Part shown: piece by piece, positions 26,184 through 36,933 of the stretch | Layout of the letters: each line of letters starts with the position of its first letter | How positions within the stretch are numbered: the stretch's first letter is position 1 | Origin: Lachnospiraceae bacterium | GTDB lineage: Bacteria; Bacillota; Clostridia; Lachnospirales; Lachnospiraceae | Assembly (NCBI GenBank): GCA_009779895.1 | Contig: WRBB01000014.1 | Coordinates: 1-64,000, forward strand | DNA length: 64,000 nt | Direction of reading: 5' to 3' | Program-made: the position numbers and the translations under genes | Notes under the pieces: generated by a model | Seen by the model: only the letters and a program-made list of their open reading frames with translations | Told to the model about the DNA's origin: nothing | Database searches by the model: none

Positions 26184-27533
26184 ATGGAAAATCAATACAA
26201 TTATTATCAACCGGAAAGTCCGTCTCATATACAGTCTGATGCAGATAAGAAAAAACCTCCTAAGAAAAATAAAACACCTTTGAAATTTTTACTTGTGATT
26301 TCTCTAGCACTTGTTTTTGGTATTGTGGCAAGTTTGACTTTTACGTTTACAAATATGTTAAGCGGCCATGTGCGCAATATTACAGCCGGTCTGAATCCTT
26401 TTGCAGTAGAGGGACCAGAGGTGGTGGAGGAACCGGAAGAAATACCGGAGGTTCTACCATTTACAGAGGCCAGCGAAAATGATGGTCCTATTTTGCTACA
26501 ATCGGCGAGTGTGGTTTCTTCTGATGTGTCGGATATGGTAGAGCGGGTGATGCCCTCTGTGGTTGCGGTTACAAATTTAAGTGCCCAACAGGTGCAGGAT
26601 TGGTTTGGTAATATTCATACGCAGGAAAATGAAAGTGCCGGCAGTGGTTTTATCATTGCCATGGAAGAGGATGAATTGTTGATTGTGACCAATGATCATG
26701 TGATTAGTGGTAGTGATACCATTAGTATTACATTTTATGATGGTACGATTTTAGATGCAGATGTAAAAGGAAGTAGCCCGGATTATGATTTGGCAATTGT
26801 AGCGGTTTCGATGGATCATATTTCGGCAGAAACATTGGAGGTAATAGCAGTAGCAACAATAGGGGATTCCAATCAATTGCGTATGGGCGAACCTGCGATT
26901 GCAATCGGCAATTCTTTGGGTTATGGGCAAACGGTTACAACGGGTGTGATTAGTGCATTGAATCGTGTGAGCCAAGCTCCGTCATTTGATTTGTCAGGTG
27001 GTATGAGTGCGGATATGGAACTGATTCAAACAGATGCGGCGATTAACCCGGGCAATAGTGGTGGTCCTTTGATGAATGCGGTTGGCGAAGTGATTGGTAT
27101 TAACTCGGCCAAGTTGGTAGGGGCTACCATTGAGGGTGTGGGTTATGCGATTCCCATTAGTGACGTTGCAGATATTCTGGATAATTTGATGGCACAAACA
27201 ACCAGACCTAGAGTGGACGATGAAAATCGAGGCTTTTTGGGTATCAGTGGCACTAGCATTTCGCCGGATAGTTCCGAAAGATATGATATGCCGCAAGGTG
27301 TGTTTATTTCAGAAGTGCACCCGGGTAGTGGTGCAGATGAAGCAGGCCTATCCAGAGGTTCGATTATTACAGCGATTGATGGCCGCTCCGTGACCTCTAT
27401 GGAGGCTTTGCAAAGAGAATTGCAGTTTTTTGCAGTTGGCGAAAGAGTACCTTTGACTGTACAAGTGCCACAAAGTGACGGAGGTTATGAGGAGACCATT
27501 GTAAATATTATATTGGGAGAGCGTTCCGAGTAA
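26184..27533 (+). CDS. HtrA/DegP-like membrane serine protease
   Basis: A 449-residue envelope quality-control protease. A cytoplasmic N-terminus (about 1-35) leads to one membrane helix (about 38-60). An acidic linker and a trypsin-like domain follow, with the triad His in VTNDHVISG, Asp in PDYDLAIVAV and Ser in NPGNSGGPLMN. A single PDZ domain closes the protein (GVFISEVHPGSGADEAGLSR). It degrades or refolds misfolded exported proteins. The start is the ATG at 26184 behind GGAG; the frame is open further upstream without a ribosome-binding site. It is a single-gene unit between terminator-like elements. Confidence 0.92.
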   Translation: MENQYNYYQPESPSHIQSDADKKKPPKKNKTPLKFLLVISLALVFGIVASLTFTFTNMLSGHVRNITAGLNPFAVEGPEVVEEPEEIPEVLPFTEASENDGPILLQSASVVSSDVSDMVERVMPSVVAVTNLSAQQVQDWFGNIHTQENESAGSGFIIAMEEDELLIVTNDHVISGSDTISITFYDGTILDADVKGSSPDYDLAIVAVSMDHISAETLEVIAVATIGDSNQLRMGEPAIAIGNSLGYGQTVTTGVISALNRVSQAPSFDLSGGMSADMELIQTDAAINPGNSGGPLMNAVGEVIGINSAKLVGATIEGVGYAIPISDVADILDNLMAQTTRPRVDDENRGFLGISGTSISPDSSERYDMPQGVFISEVHPGSGADEAGLSRGSIITAIDGRSVTSMEALQRELQFFAVGERVPLTVQVPQSDGGYEETIVNIILGERSE

Positions 27534-27540
27534 AAAGATA

Positions 27541-27569
27541 TTGCATCATCTATTGGTATATGGTAGTAT
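27541..27569 (+). promoter_or_regulatory. Candidate promoter and leader of rpsB-tsf
   Basis: TTGCAT (27541-27546) and TAGTAT (27564-27569) have a 17-base spacer and begin just after htrA. The resulting leader of about 130 bases contains a weak hairpin (GCACC 27588-27592 with GGTGC 27613-27617), which might take part in S2 autoregulation. The leader fold is only suggestive. Confidence 0.5.
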
Positions 27570-27704
27570 GTTAATGTTGCAAAAAAAGCACCCAAACAGT
27601 GTCCTTATGCAAGGTGCCTAAGACTTTTGAGCTTATATTAAGTTTAAAAGGACGGTTTAGAAGTCAAATGTTTGGGGAAGTTTAAAACCAAATGGAGGAA
27701 AAAC

Positions 27705-28460
27705 ATGAGTGTTATTTCGATGAAACAACTTTTAGAAGCAGGTGTTCATTTTGGACATCAAACAAGAAGATGGAACCCCAAGATGGCTCCTTATATTTAC
27801 ACGGAGCGAAACGGTATCTATATCATTGATTTGCAAAAGTCGGTCGGTATGGTTGATGATGCTTACAATGCGATTTCTGATATTGTAGCTGATGGTGGGA
27901 CAGTCTTGTTTGTAGGAACCAAAAAACAAGCGCAAGATGCGATTAAGGTTGAGGCAGAACGTTGCAATATGTTCTATGTCAATGAAAGATGGTTGGGTGG
28001 TATGTTGACCAATTTTAAAACCATTCAAAGCCGTGTGCGTCGTTTGAAAGAAATTGAGAAAATGGAAGAAGACGGAACCTTTGAAGTATTGCCCAAAAAA
28101 GAAGTGATTGCTTTGAAGAAAGAGTGGGCAAAGCTGGAAAGAAATTTGGGTGGCATCAAAGATATGAAACGTGTTCCGGATGCGATTTTTATAGTGGATC
28201 CCAAAAAAGAAAGAATTTGTATCCAAGAGGCACATACTTTAGGGATTCCTTTGATTGGTATTTGTGATACAAACTGTGATCCGGAAGAGCTGGATTATGT
28301 AATCCCGGGCAATGACGATGCAATCAGAGCAGTGAAATTGATTGTTTCCAGAATGGCGGATGCTGTTATTGAAGCAAATCAAGGTGTGACTGGTATGGGT
28401 GATTATGCGGAAACAGAAGCGGAATTAGAAGACGCGGAATTGGAAGAAGTGGAAGCATAA
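27705..28460 (+). CDS. rpsB: 30S ribosomal protein S2
   Basis: A 251-residue S2 protein needed for small-subunit assembly and S1/mRNA binding. [20 protein letters not shown] and the [23 protein letters not shown] and [11 protein letters not shown] segments are family hallmarks. The start is the ATG at 27705 behind GGAGG; an ATG 33 bases upstream lacks a site. The acidic C-terminal tail ([14 protein letters not shown]) is common in this family. It is followed after 34 bases by tsf. Confidence 0.97.
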   Translation: MSVISMKQLLEAGVHFGHQTRRWNPKMAPYIYTERNGIYIIDLQKSVGMVDDAYNAISDIVADGGTVLFVGTKKQAQDAIKVEAERCNMFYVNERWLGGMLTNFKTIQSRVRRLKEIEKMEEDGTFEVLPKKEVIALKKEWAKLERNLGGIKDMKRVPDAIFIVDPKKERICIQEAHTLGIPLIGICDTNCDPEELDYVIPGNDDAIRAVKLIVSRMADAVIEANQGVTGMGDYAETEAELEDAELEEVEA

Positions 28461-28494
28461 GTAGCATTGAGCGGGAAGATGGAGGACATTTATC

Positions 28495-29412
28495 ATGGCA
28501 ATTACAGCTAGTTTGGTAAAAGAATTAAGAGAAATCACAGGTGCAGGTATGATGGACTGCAAAAAAGCCTTAAATGAAACGGATGGCAATATTGATGCTG
28601 CGATTGAATATTTGAGAAAAAACGGTCAAGCCAAAGCTGAAAAGAAAGCCGGGCGTGTTGCGGCAGAGGGTATGGTGCAGGCAGTTGTTGTAGCAGATAA
28701 GACAGCGGCTATCGTAGAGGTGAATTCTGAAACAGATTTTGTTGCAAAAAATGAAGAATTTCAAAATTTTGTGGCCGGTGTGGCAACACAAGCAGTGAAG
28801 AGTGAGGCAAAGGATGTGGATGCATTTTTAGCAGAACCTTGGGATTCAGATGCGGCTAAGACAGTAAAAGAGGTATTGATTGAAAAAATCGCAGTGATTG
28901 GAGAGAACTTAAACATCCGTAGATTTGAAAAAATCACAACAGATGGTGTGGTGGTTTCTTATATTCATGGCGGTGGTAGAATCGGTGTTTTGGTTGAGGC
29001 GGCTACAGATGTGATAAATGATGAAATTAGAGCTTGTTTGAGAAATGTGGCGATGCAAGTGGCTGCCATGTATCCAAAGTATGTTTCTCGCGATGAAGTG
29101 TCACAAGCGTACATGGATCATGAAAAAGAGATTTTGCATGCCCAAGCAAAACAAGAAAATCCGGAAAAGCCGGATCATATTATTGAAAAAATGATTATTG
29201 GCCGTTTGAATAAAGAATTGAAAGAAGTTTGTTTGCTGGATCAATCCTATGTGCAAGATAGCGACTTGACAGTGGCGCAGTATGTTGAGAAAGTGGGCAA
29301 AGAAAATGGTACGGCACTTTCTGTGAAGCGGTTTGTTCGTTTTGAAACGGGCGAAGGCATTGAAAAGAAAGAGGGCGATTTTGCGGCGGAAGTTGCGGCT
29401 CAGATTGGATAA
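28495..29412 (+). CDS. tsf: Translation elongation factor Ts
   Basis: A 305-residue nucleotide-exchange factor for EF-Tu. The N-terminal UBA-like domain (VKELREITGAGMMDCKKALN) and the TDF motif (NSETDFVAKN) that opens the EF-Tu nucleotide site are present. It is cotranscribed with rpsB. The genes often found next, pyrH and frr, are absent here; a terminator and tRNA-Ser follow instead. Confidence 0.97.
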   Translation: MAITASLVKELREITGAGMMDCKKALNETDGNIDAAIEYLRKNGQAKAEKKAGRVAAEGMVQAVVVADKTAAIVEVNSETDFVAKNEEFQNFVAGVATQAVKSEAKDVDAFLAEPWDSDAAKTVKEVLIEKIAVIGENLNIRRFEKITTDGVVVSYIHGGGRIGVLVEAATDVINDEIRACLRNVAMQVAAMYPKYVSRDEVSQAYMDHEKEILHAQAKQENPEKPDHIIEKMIIGRLNKELKEVCLLDQSYVQDSDLTVAQYVEKVGKENGTALSVKRFVRFETGEGIEKKEGDFAAEVAAQIG

Positions 29413-29436
29413 ATAAATGAAATTATGCTATATTTT

Positions 29437-29470
29437 CCTCCGCTCTATTTTTTAGTAGGGTGGAGGCGTT
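29437..29470 (+). terminator. Terminator after rpsB-tsf
   Basis: CCTCCGCTCTA (29437-29447) pairs with TAGGGTGGAGG (29456-29466) using two G-T pairs, followed by CGTTTT. It ends two bases before tRNA-Ser, so the tRNA may be read through or have its own start. Confidence 0.55.
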
Positions 29471-29472
29471 TT

Positions 29473-29562
29473 GGAGATGTACCCAAGTTGGCCGAAGGGG
29501 CTCGCCTGGAAAGTGAGTAGGTCGTTAATAGCGGCGCGAGAGTTCAAATCTCTCCATCTCCG
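29473..29562 (+). tRNA. tRNA-Ser (anticodon GGA)
   Basis: A 90-base class II tRNA. The acceptor stem is GGAGATG (29473-29479) with CATCTCC (29555-29561) and discriminator G. The anticodon stem CTCGC/GTGAG encloses the loop CTGGAAA, giving anticodon GGA. A long variable arm follows, then the T-loop TTCAAAT with stem GAGAG/CTCTC. The CCA end is not encoded. Confidence 0.95.
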
Positions 29563-29648
29563 CTTATGAAAAGAGTTACAAAGTCTGGTGATAAAGATTT
29601 TGTAGCTCTTTTAAAAAATAGGAATTGGACGAAAAGTGCTAAAACCTC

Positions 29649-29677
29649 TTGACTTTCCGGTGGAATAGTAATAAAAT
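29649..29677 (+). promoter_or_regulatory. Promoter of the str operon (rpsL-rpsG-fusA)
   Basis: TTGACT (29649-29654) and TAAAAT (29672-29677) are separated by exactly 17 bases, 89 bases upstream of rpsL. Confidence 0.65.
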
Positions 29678-29766
29678 ATTTAGGCATGCAAAAATGTGGT
29701 GTTTTTGCGTGCGTTTAGATAGTGATTGATTATCTGCAACCAAAAATATCATAAGGAGGAAAAAAA

Positions 29767-30177
29767 ATGCCAACATTTAACCAGTTAGTGCGTAAGGGGC
29801 GTAAGGCTCATGAAAAGAAGTCTACTTCTCCGGCGCTACAAAAAAGTTATAATTCTTTGAAGAAGCGTTCAACGGATATACATGCGCCGCAAAAGCGTGG
29901 TGTTTGTACCGCAGTGAAAACAGCTACACCAAAGAAACCAAACTCAGCGCTTCGTAAGATTGCCAGAGTACGTTTATCTAACGGAATGGAAGTAACAAGC
30001 TATATCCCGGGCGAAGGTCATAACCTGCAAGAGCATAGTGTTGTTTTGATTCGTGGTGGTAGGGTAAAAGATTTACCCGGTACCAGATATCACGTTGTCA
30101 GAGGAACATTGGATACAGCTGGTGTTGCAAAAAGGCGTCAGGCTCGTTCGAAGTACGGCGCAAAAAGACCAAAGTAG
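29767..30177 (+). CDS. rpsL: 30S ribosomal protein S12
   Basis: A 136-residue S12, part of the decoding centre. [15 protein letters not shown] and [20 protein letters not shown] are the conserved loops; the lysines whose change gives streptomycin resistance in other species are present in wild-type form. It is preceded by AAGGAGG. It leads a four-gene str-type group, with rpsG 228 bases downstream. Confidence 0.97.
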   Translation: MPTFNQLVRKGRKAHEKKSTSPALQKSYNSLKKRSTDIHAPQKRGVCTAVKTATPKKPNSALRKIARVRLSNGMEVTSYIPGEGHNLQEHSVVLIRGGRVKDLPGTRYHVVRGTLDTAGVAKRRQARSKYGAKRPK

Positions 30178-30187
30178 GTTGGGCTGA

Positions 30188-30220
30188 ATGTGTAGGTGAG
30201 GTTTCTCATAAACTACACAT
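30188..30220 (+). promoter_or_regulatory. Stem-loop in the rpsL-rpsG spacer
   Basis: ATGTGTAG (30188-30195) and CTACACAT (30213-30220) are perfect 8-base arms, with an inner TGAG/CTCA helix in the loop. No T run follows, so it is not an ordinary terminator. It could process, attenuate or regulate rpsG-fusA, for example by S7 feedback as in other str operons. That role is inferred only. Confidence 0.4.
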
Positions 30221-30405
30221 AGCAGATTTATTTTGGAAAAAAGTAAGAAAGATATTCACAAACAGAACTATGACTTATGATTTCGTAGGTTGCGGAAAAT
30301 ATACATTAGCATATAATCCGGCCACGAACACATGATAGAAGTTTTCATAGAAAGACACATGTGAGTACCGATGAATTAATTATTATAATTAAGGAGGGAA
30401 GAACC

Positions 30406-30876
30406 GTGCCACGTAAAGGACATACACAAAAAAGAGATGTGTTAGCAGATCCGATGTACAACAACAAAGTGGTAACTAAGCTGATCAACAACATTATGTT
30501 GGATGGTAAGAAAGGTGTTGCACAAAAGATTGTATACGGTGCTTTTGAAAGAGTAGAAGCAAAAGCTGACAAACCGGCGATCGAAGTATTCGAAGAAGCC
30601 ATGAATAATATTATGCCTATGCTTGAAGTAAAGGCGAGACGTATCGGTGGGGCTACTTATCAGGTGCCAATCGAAGTACGTGCGGAAAGGCGACAAGCGT
30701 TAGCACTTCGTTGGTTGACGATGTTTTCTCGTAACAGAGGAGAGAAAACAATGGAAGAAAGACTGGCGAATGAGTTGTTGGATGCTGCAAACAGTACCGG
30801 AGCATCCGTGAAAAGAAAAGAAGATATGCACAAGATGGCGGAGGCAAACAAAGCTTTTGCGCATTATCGTTTTTAG
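30406..30876 (+). CDS. rpsG: 30S ribosomal protein S7
   Basis: A 156-residue S7 that nucleates assembly of the 30S head. It begins [20 protein letters not shown] after a GTG start at 30406, with AAGGAGG nine bases upstream; an in-frame GTG 15 codons earlier has no such site. Length and the C-terminal [15 protein letters not shown] are typical. Confidence 0.96.
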   Translation: MPRKGHTQKRDVLADPMYNNKVVTKLINNIMLDGKKGVAQKIVYGAFERVEAKADKPAIEVFEEAMNNIMPMLEVKARRIGGATYQVPIEVRAERRQALALRWLTMFSRNRGEKTMEERLANELLDAANSTGASVKRKEDMHKMAEANKAFAHYRF

Positions 30877-30905
30877 TTGTAAATGATTACAGGAGGAGTT
30901 AGATC

Positions 30906-33023
30906 TTGGCTGGAAGAGATTATCCATTAGAGAGAACCAGAAACATTGGTATTATGGCTCATATTGATGCGGGTAAAACCACAACCAGTGAGCGTATTTT
31001 ATTTTATACCGGTGTGAATTACAAGATTGGTGATACACATGAAGGGACTGCGACCATGGATTGGATGGAGCAGGAACAAGAAAGAGGTATCACGATTACT
31101 TCGGCTGCTACCACATGTCATTGGACCTTGGAAGAATTTGCAAAGCCCAAAAAGGGTGCTCTGGAAAACCGTATTAATATTATTGATACACCGGGACACG
31201 TTGACTTTACAGTAGAAGTCGAACGTTCATTACGTGTTTTGGATGGAGCCGTAGGTGTTTTCTGTGCAAAAAGTGGTGTTGAGCCACAATCAGAAAATGT
31301 GTGGCGGCAAGCCGATACATATAATGTACCAAGGATGGCGTTCATTAATAAAATGGACATTTTAGGTGCTGATTATTTCAATGCTGTTGAACAAGTTAGA
31401 ACCAGACTTGGTAAAAATACAATCATGCTTCAGATTCCAATTGGAAAAGAAGATGATTACAAAGGACTTGTTGACTTAATGGAAATGAAAGCTTATATTT
31501 ATCACGATGATAAAGGCGAAAACATTACTGTAGAAGACATTCCGGAAGAGTTAAAAGATGAAGCAGAATTATATCGTTCTGAATTGGTCGAGAAAATTTG
31601 CGATTTAGATGATGATTTGATGATGCAGTATTTAGAAGGGGAAGAACCCTCTGTGGATGACATGAAAGCGGCACTGCGCCGTGGTACATGTGATTGCAAG
31701 GCGATTCCTGTGTGTTGTGGTTCTGCTTACAGAAACCGTGGTATACAAAAGCTTTTGGATGCCGTTGTTGAATATATGCCATCCCCCATTGATATTCCTG
31801 CGATTGTGGGTACAGATTTGGAGGGAAATGAGGTCGAGCGACATTCTTCAGATGAAGAATCGTTCTCGGCGTTGGCATTTAAGATCATGACAGATCCCTT
31901 TGTTGGGAAATTGGCTTATTTCCGTGTTTATTCCGGAACAATCAATTCGGGTTCTTATGTATTGAACTCAACAAAAGGGAAAAAAGAAAGAGTTGGTCGT
32001 ATCTTACAGATGCACGCCAACAAAAGAGAGGAATTGGAGCGGGTTTATTCCGGTGATATCGCTGCGGCGATTGGGCTGAAATTTACTGCAACGGGTGATA
32101 CGTTGTGTGATGAACAAGAGCCTGTTATCCTGGAGTCTATGGAGTTCCCGGAGCCGGTTATTGAATTGGCTATTGAACCAAAGACAAAAGCTTCACAAGG
32201 GAAATTAGGTGAATCTTTGGCAAAGCTTGCAGAAGAGGATCCAACATTTAGAGCAACAACCAATGCGGAAACAGGGCAGACTCTGATTGCCGGTATGGGT
32301 GAGTTACATTTGGAAATTATCGTAGATAGACTTTTACGTGAGTTTAAAGTAGAAGCCAATGTAGGTGCACCACAGGTTGCTTATAAAGAATCATTCACAA
32401 AACCTGCTGAATCGGATAGCAAATATGCAAAACAATCAGGTGGTCGTGGTCAATACGGACATTGTAAGGTCAAATTTGAGCCGATGGATGTGAATGGTGA
32501 GGAAACGTATAGGTTTGAATCGACAGTGGTTGGCGGTAATATTCCAAAAGAATATATCCCGGCTGTTGGAAAAGGGATTGAAGAAGCGTTGAAATCAGGA
32601 CCATTGGGCGGATTCCAGGTTGTTGGTGTTCACGCTACCGTATATGACGGTTCTTACCATGATGTTGACTCAAATGAGATGGCTTTCCAAATTGCCGGTT
32701 CTTTAGCTTTTAAAGATGCGATGAAAAAAACAAGTCTTGTTTTATTAGAGCCTATCATGAAAGTTGAAGTAACGATGCCGGAAGAGTACATGGGAGATGT
32801 TATCGGTGATATCAACTCTCGCCGTGGTAGAATTGAGGGCATGGATGATTTAGGCGGCGGTAAAATCGTAAGAGGTTATGTACCATTGTCAGAGATGTTT
32901 GGTTATGCCACTGATTTACGTTCTAGGACACAAGGACGCGGAAACTATTCGATGTTCTTTGAAAACTATGAACCGGTGCCAAAATCTGTGCAAGAAAAAG
33001 TTTTGTCACATAAGGAAGATTAA
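30906..33023 (+). CDS. fusA: Translation elongation factor G
   Basis: A 705-residue GTPase that drives ribosome translocation. G1 is [10 protein letters not shown]2 is RGITIT, G3 is DTPGHVDF and G4 is NKMD. Domain IV contains the conserved [10 protein letters not shown] loop. The start is a TTG at 30906 with AGGAGG nine bases upstream, an unusual start codon for so highly expressed a gene. Length and domain order are those of canonical EF-G, in contrast to the fusion GTPase at 49676. Confidence 0.97.
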   Translation: MAGRDYPLERTRNIGIMAHIDAGKTTTSERILFYTGVNYKIGDTHEGTATMDWMEQEQERGITITSAATTCHWTLEEFAKPKKGALENRINIIDTPGHVDFTVEVERSLRVLDGAVGVFCAKSGVEPQSENVWRQADTYNVPRMAFINKMDILGADYFNAVEQVRTRLGKNTIMLQIPIGKEDDYKGLVDLMEMKAYIYHDDKGENITVEDIPEELKDEAELYRSELVEKICDLDDDLMMQYLEGEEPSVDDMKAALRRGTCDCKAIPVCCGSAYRNRGIQKLLDAVVEYMPSPIDIPAIVGTDLEGNEVERHSSDEESFSALAFKIMTDPFVGKLAYFRVYSGTINSGSYVLNSTKGKKERVGRILQMHANKREELERVYSGDIAAAIGLKFTATGDTLCDEQEPVILESMEFPEPVIELAIEPKTKASQGKLGESLAKLAEEDPTFRATTNAETGQTLIAGMGELHLEIIVDRLLREFKVEANVGAPQVAYKESFTKPAESDSKYAKQSGGRGQYGHCKVKFEPMDVNGEETYRFESTVVGGNIPKEYIPAVGKGIEEALKSGPLGGFQVVGVHATVYDGSYHDVDSNEMAFQIAGSLAFKDAMKKTSLVLLEPIMKVEVTMPEEYMGDVIGDINSRRGRIEGMDDLGGGKIVRGYVPLSEMFGYATDLRSRTQGRGNYSMFFENYEPVPKSVQEKVLSHKED

Positions 33024-33036
33024 ATGTAAAAAATGC

Positions 33037-33065
33037 TTGAAAAACGTGGCGATTTGGAATATAAT
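33037..33065 (+). promoter_or_regulatory. Strong promoter of tuf
   Basis: TTGAAA (33037-33042), a 17-base spacer and TATAAT (33060-33065) lie between fusA and tuf. This gives tuf its own strong transcription start besides read-through from the str operon. Confidence 0.75.
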
Positions 33066-33152
33066 CAATGTTAATCGAGTAATTTTTGAGAAAGTTAATT
33101 TTAATGAAACCAATGCCTTAGAAAAAGGCAATGATTAAGGAGGAAATTCAAA

Positions 33153-34346
33153 ATGGCAAAAGCTACATTTGAAAGAACAAAACCACACTGTAATATTGGT
33201 ACGATTGGTCATGTTGACCATGGTAAGACCACACTTACAGCTGCTATCACAAAAACACTTTCTGTTAGAGTATCCGGAAATGCCGCTGTTGATTTTGACA
33301 AAATTGACAAAGCACCGGAAGAAAGAGAGCGTGGAATCACAATTTCTACCGCTCACGTAGAGTATGAAACAGAAAATCGTCACTATGCACATGTTGATTG
33401 CCCGGGACATGCGGATTATGTGAAAAACATGATTACAGGTGCGGCTCAAATGGACGGTGCGATTCTTGTTGTGGCTGCAACAGATGGTGTTATGGCTCAA
33501 ACAAAAGAGCATATCCTACTTTCTCGTCAAGTAGGTGTTCCATATATCGTTGTATTTATGAATAAATGTGATATGGTAGATGACGAAGAATTATTAGAAC
33601 TGGTTGAAATGGAAATTCGTGAACTTCTTGATGAATATGAGTTCCCGGGTGATGATACACCGGTTATCCAAGGTTCCGCTTTACGTGCATTGGAAGATCC
33701 AAACGGCGAGTGGGGCGACAAAATTATGGAACTTATGGATGCAGTTGACACATGGATTCCGAATCCGGAACGTGAAACAGATAAGCCATTCTTGATGCCA
33801 ATCGAGGACGTATTCTCTATTTCCGGTCGTGGTACAGTTGCGACAGGTAGGGTTGAGCGTGGAACACTTCGCGTAAACGACAATGTTGACATCATTGGTA
33901 TTCAAGCAGAAAAGCAATCAACTGTTGTTACCGGAATTGAGATGTTCCGTAAGCTTCTTCCGGACGCACAAGCAGGTGATAATATCGGTGCGCTTCTTCG
34001 TGGTATTGCCAGAACGGAAATCGAAAGAGGCCAGGTTATTATTAAGCCGGGTTCTGTTGAGTGTCATACAAAGTTTACTGCTCAAGTTTACGTTTTGACA
34101 AAAGATGAAGGTGGTCGTCATACACCATTCTTTAATAACTATAGACCACAATTCTACTTTAGAACAACTGATGTAACAGGTGTTTGTGAATTACCGGCCG
34201 GTACAGAGATGTGCATGCCTGGTGATAACGTGGAAATGACCATCGAATTGATTCATCCAATCGCTATGGAAGAGGGCTTAGGCTTTGCGATTCGTGAAGG
34301 TGGGCGTACAGTTGGTTCCGGTAAAGTTGCGAAGATATTAGATTAG
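33153..34346 (+). CDS. tuf: Translation elongation factor Tu
   Basis: A 397-residue GTPase that delivers aminoacyl-t[27 protein letters not shown] and NKCDMVD are the G motifs, and domain II/III segments are complete. The start at 33153 follows AAGGAGG. The codon bias is that of a highly expressed gene. Confidence 0.98.
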   Translation: MAKATFERTKPHCNIGTIGHVDHGKTTLTAAITKTLSVRVSGNAAVDFDKIDKAPEERERGITISTAHVEYETENRHYAHVDCPGHADYVKNMITGAAQMDGAILVVAATDGVMAQTKEHILLSRQVGVPYIVVFMNKCDMVDDEELLELVEMEIRELLDEYEFPGDDTPVIQGSALRALEDPNGEWGDKIMELMDAVDTWIPNPERETDKPFLMPIEDVFSISGRGTVATGRVERGTLRVNDNVDIIGIQAEKQSTVVTGIEMFRKLLPDAQAGDNIGALLRGIARTEIERGQVIIKPGSVECHTKFTAQVYVLTKDEGGRHTPFFNNYRPQFYFRTTDVTGVCELPAGTEMCMPGDNVEMTIELIHPIAMEEGLGFAIREGGRTVGSGKVAKILD

Positions 34347-34370
34347 ATTTTGCACAATACATGAGAAAAT

Positions 34371-34412
34371 AAAAACCCGAGAAGAGTGTTTGGCATTCTT
34401 TGCGGGTTTTTT
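34371..34412 (+). terminator. Terminator after tuf
   Basis: AAAACCCG (34372-34379) pairs with CGGGTTTT (34403-34410) at the base of a longer hairpin, followed by a T run. The remaining bases up to katG hold no gene, only the katG promoter. Confidence 0.8.
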
Positions 34413-34556
34413 GTTTATATAATACGAGGAAATTTCTTTTTTTGGAGAAATCTAGTATTTAAAAAGCTTGCCAGAGGCAGGCAGATTGAAGAAACGTGGA
34501 CAAGCAACCGTAATATTTTTGTGAAAGAAAGGGAGTGGAATTGCTTTATGATTGAG

Positions 34557-34585
34557 TTGACACAAAAAGAATATTTAATTATAAT
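34557..34585 (+). promoter_or_regulatory. Consensus sigma-A promoter of katG, with possible PerR half-box
   Basis: TTGACA (34557-34562), a spacer of exactly 17 bases and TATAAT (34580-34585) match the consensus perfectly. The -10 lies within TTATAAT (34579-34585), identical to one half of the PerR box; the other half matches poorly (about 10 of 15 overall). The leader to katG is about 90 bases. A repressor would be expected at such a strong promoter. Confidence 0.75.
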
Positions 34586-34683
34586 AAAATAAAGAGATTG
34601 CACAATAAAAATACGTGAAATCTGTAAATTGTTGGTAAATTAGGAGCGTTTGATCTTGCGAGAATGAGAATGGAGGAAAAACG

Positions 34684-36885
34684 ATGGCAGAATCAAAATG
34701 TCCGGTAACCGGTATGGGTGGCGGAAAGCGCCCGGATTTTACAAAAGGAACGACCAATAAAGATTGGTGGCCAGATATGTTAGACCTAAAGGTCCTGGCT
34801 CAAAACTCTGCACTGAGTAACCCTATGGGTGGTGATTTTGATTATATCGAAGCATTTAAGACATTAGATTTACAAGAGGTGAAAGATGATTTATATGCAT
34901 TGATGACAAATTCTCAAGATTGGTGGCCTGCGGATTATGGACATTATGGTCCTTTTTTCATTCGTATGGCATGGCACAGTGCCGGTACTTATCGAACAGG
35001 TGATGGACGTGGCGGTGCCAGAGACGGTACACAAAGGTTTGCGCCTTTGGGTAGTTGGCCTGACAATGTAAACTTAGATAAAGCGAGAAGATTGATTTGG
35101 CCAATCAAGCAGAAGTACGGCAGAAAGTTATCTTGGGCGGATTTGATGATTTTGGCAGGAAATGTTGCCATTGAGTCTATGGGGTTGCCACTGTGTGGTT
35201 TTGGTGGCGGACGTGAGGATGTGTGGGAGCCACAAGAAGATATTTATTGGGGCAATGAAACGGTTTGGTTGGATGATAGCAGATATGATAAGTCTGTTGA
35301 AAAACGGCAATTAGATCAGGATAGTCCTTTGGCTGCCGTTCAAATGGGATTGATTTATGTAAATCCGGAAGGGCCAAATGGTGAGCCGCTTCCAATGGAA
35401 TCGGCAAAGGATGTGAGAGAGACTTTTGGAAGAATGGCGATGAATGATGAAGAAACAGTAGCATTGATTGCCGGTGGGCATACCTTTGGTAAAGCCCATG
35501 GAGCGGCCGATCCCAATCAATATGTGGGGCCCGAGCCGGAGGGTGCTCCCATTGAGCAGCAAGGTTTGGGTTGGAAGAGTACCTATGGTGCAGGTCACGG
35601 CAATGATTCGATTGGTAGTGGTATCGAGGGAGCCTGGAAAGCGAAACCAACGGAGTGGAATATGGGTTATCTTCATACCTTATTGAAATATGATTGGGAA
35701 TTAACTAAGAGCCCCGCAGGCGCTTATATTTGGTTGGCGGTGGATGTAGCAAAAGAAGATATGGTGGTGCCGCCGCATGGTGTGGGGGAACTGCGCAGAC
35801 CAATGATGACTACTGCAGATTTGTCTTTGAAGTATGATCCGATTTACAAGAAAATTTGTGAAAATTATTTGGCGAACCCGGATGAATTTGCTAAAGCTTT
35901 TACGAGAGCATGGTTTAAGTTAACGCACAGGGATATGGGACCGAAATCACTTTATTTTGGTGCTGATGTTCCGGAAGAAGATTTTATTTGGCAAGATCCT
36001 ATTCCAAGGGCAGATTATGTACTTACGGATGCAGATGTGACAGTATTAAAAGAGAAGATTGCTTCTGCCGGATTATCTGTATCACAATTGGTAAAAACAG
36101 CTTGGGCAGCGGCAGCTTCTTTTAGAGGTTCGGATAAACGTGGTGGGGCCAATGGTGGGCGTATTCGCTTGGAACCACAGATTGGTTGGGAAGTCAATGA
36201 GCCTGAAAAATTAAAAATTGTTTTGGCGAAATATGAAGCGATTAAAAAGGCCTTTGATTGTGAAAGCAAGATAGTTTCCATTGCTGATTTGGTTGTTTTG
36301 GGCGGAAATGTCGGAATTGAGATGGCGGCGAAAAAAGCCGGTGTAGATTTGGTGGTTCCATTTTTAGCCGGGCGAACGGATGCTGATGATGCACAAACAG
36401 ATGCGCTTTCTTTTAACGTATTGGAGCCTGTTTATGATGGTTTTAGAAATTATTTGAAGCGTGATTTCGCAACCGTTCCTGAAAAACTTTTGGTGGATCG
36501 GGCGCAATTGTTGACCTTAACTGCACCCGAAATGACTGTTTTAATCGGTGGTTTGCGTGTTTTGGGCAATAACTATCAGGATTCAGAACTGGGTGTGTTT
36601 ACAAATAAGCCGGAAACATTGACCAATGACTTTTTTATAAATTTGATGGATATGGCGACAGAGTGGAAAGCCACCGATGATAAAAATGTGTTTGCGGGTG
36701 TTTGCCGCAAGAGTGGTAGTCTAAAGTGGAAAGCCAGTAGAGTGGATTTGATTTTTGGTTCTAATTCACAATTGCGTGGGCTTGCTGAGGTTTATGCTTG
36801 TGATGATGCCAAAGAAAAATTTGTCGCGGACTTTGTTGCTGCTTGGAATAAGGTGATGCAGGCAGATCGTTTTGATTTACGATAG
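34684..36885 (+). CDS. katG: Bifunctional catalase-peroxidase
   Basis: A 733-residue heme enzyme that removes hydrogen peroxide. The distal site [11 protein letters not shown] has Arg94, Trp97 and His98. The Trp-Tyr-Met cross-link partners are Trp97, Tyr225 ([11 protein letters not shown]) and Met251. The proximal His266 is in [10 protein letters not shown]. Both the active N-terminal and the degenerate C-terminal peroxidase domains are present at full length. The start follows GGAGG. It is a single gene behind a consensus promoter. KatG is patchy among strict anaerobic Clostridia, so it may have been acquired, but no mobile sequence flanks it. Confidence 0.96.
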   Translation: MAESKCPVTGMGGGKRPDFTKGTTNKDWWPDMLDLKVLAQNSALSNPMGGDFDYIEAFKTLDLQEVKDDLYALMTNSQDWWPADYGHYGPFFIRMAWHSAGTYRTGDGRGGARDGTQRFAPLGSWPDNVNLDKARRLIWPIKQKYGRKLSWADLMILAGNVAIESMGLPLCGFGGGREDVWEPQEDIYWGNETVWLDDSRYDKSVEKRQLDQDSPLAAVQMGLIYVNPEGPNGEPLPMESAKDVRETFGRMAMNDEETVALIAGGHTFGKAHGAADPNQYVGPEPEGAPIEQQGLGWKSTYGAGHGNDSIGSGIEGAWKAKPTEWNMGYLHTLLKYDWELTKSPAGAYIWLAVDVAKEDMVVPPHGVGELRRPMMTTADLSLKYDPIYKKICENYLANPDEFAKAFTRAWFKLTHRDMGPKSLYFGADVPEEDFIWQDPIPRADYVLTDADVTVLKEKIASAGLSVSQLVKTAWAAAASFRGSDKRGGANGGRIRLEPQIGWEVNEPEKLKIVLAKYEAIKKAFDCESKIVSIADLVVLGGNVGIEMAAKKAGVDLVVPFLAGRTDADDAQTDALSFNVLEPVYDGFRNYLKRDFATVPEKLLVDRAQLLTLTAPEMTVLIGGLRVLGNNYQDSELGVFTNKPETLTNDFFINLMDMATEWKATDDKNVFAGVCRKSGSLKWKASRVDLIFGSNSQLRGLAEVYACDDAKEKFVADFVAAWNKVMQADRFDLR

Positions 36886-36933
36886 GTTAAGGAAAGCAGT
36901 TTATAAATATTTCCGGGGTAGTGAGGTGAGGCA

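Noticed and set aside
34386..34592. 68-codon frame between tuf and katG
   Set aside because: It overlaps the tuf terminator and the katG promoter, and has no ribosome-binding site.
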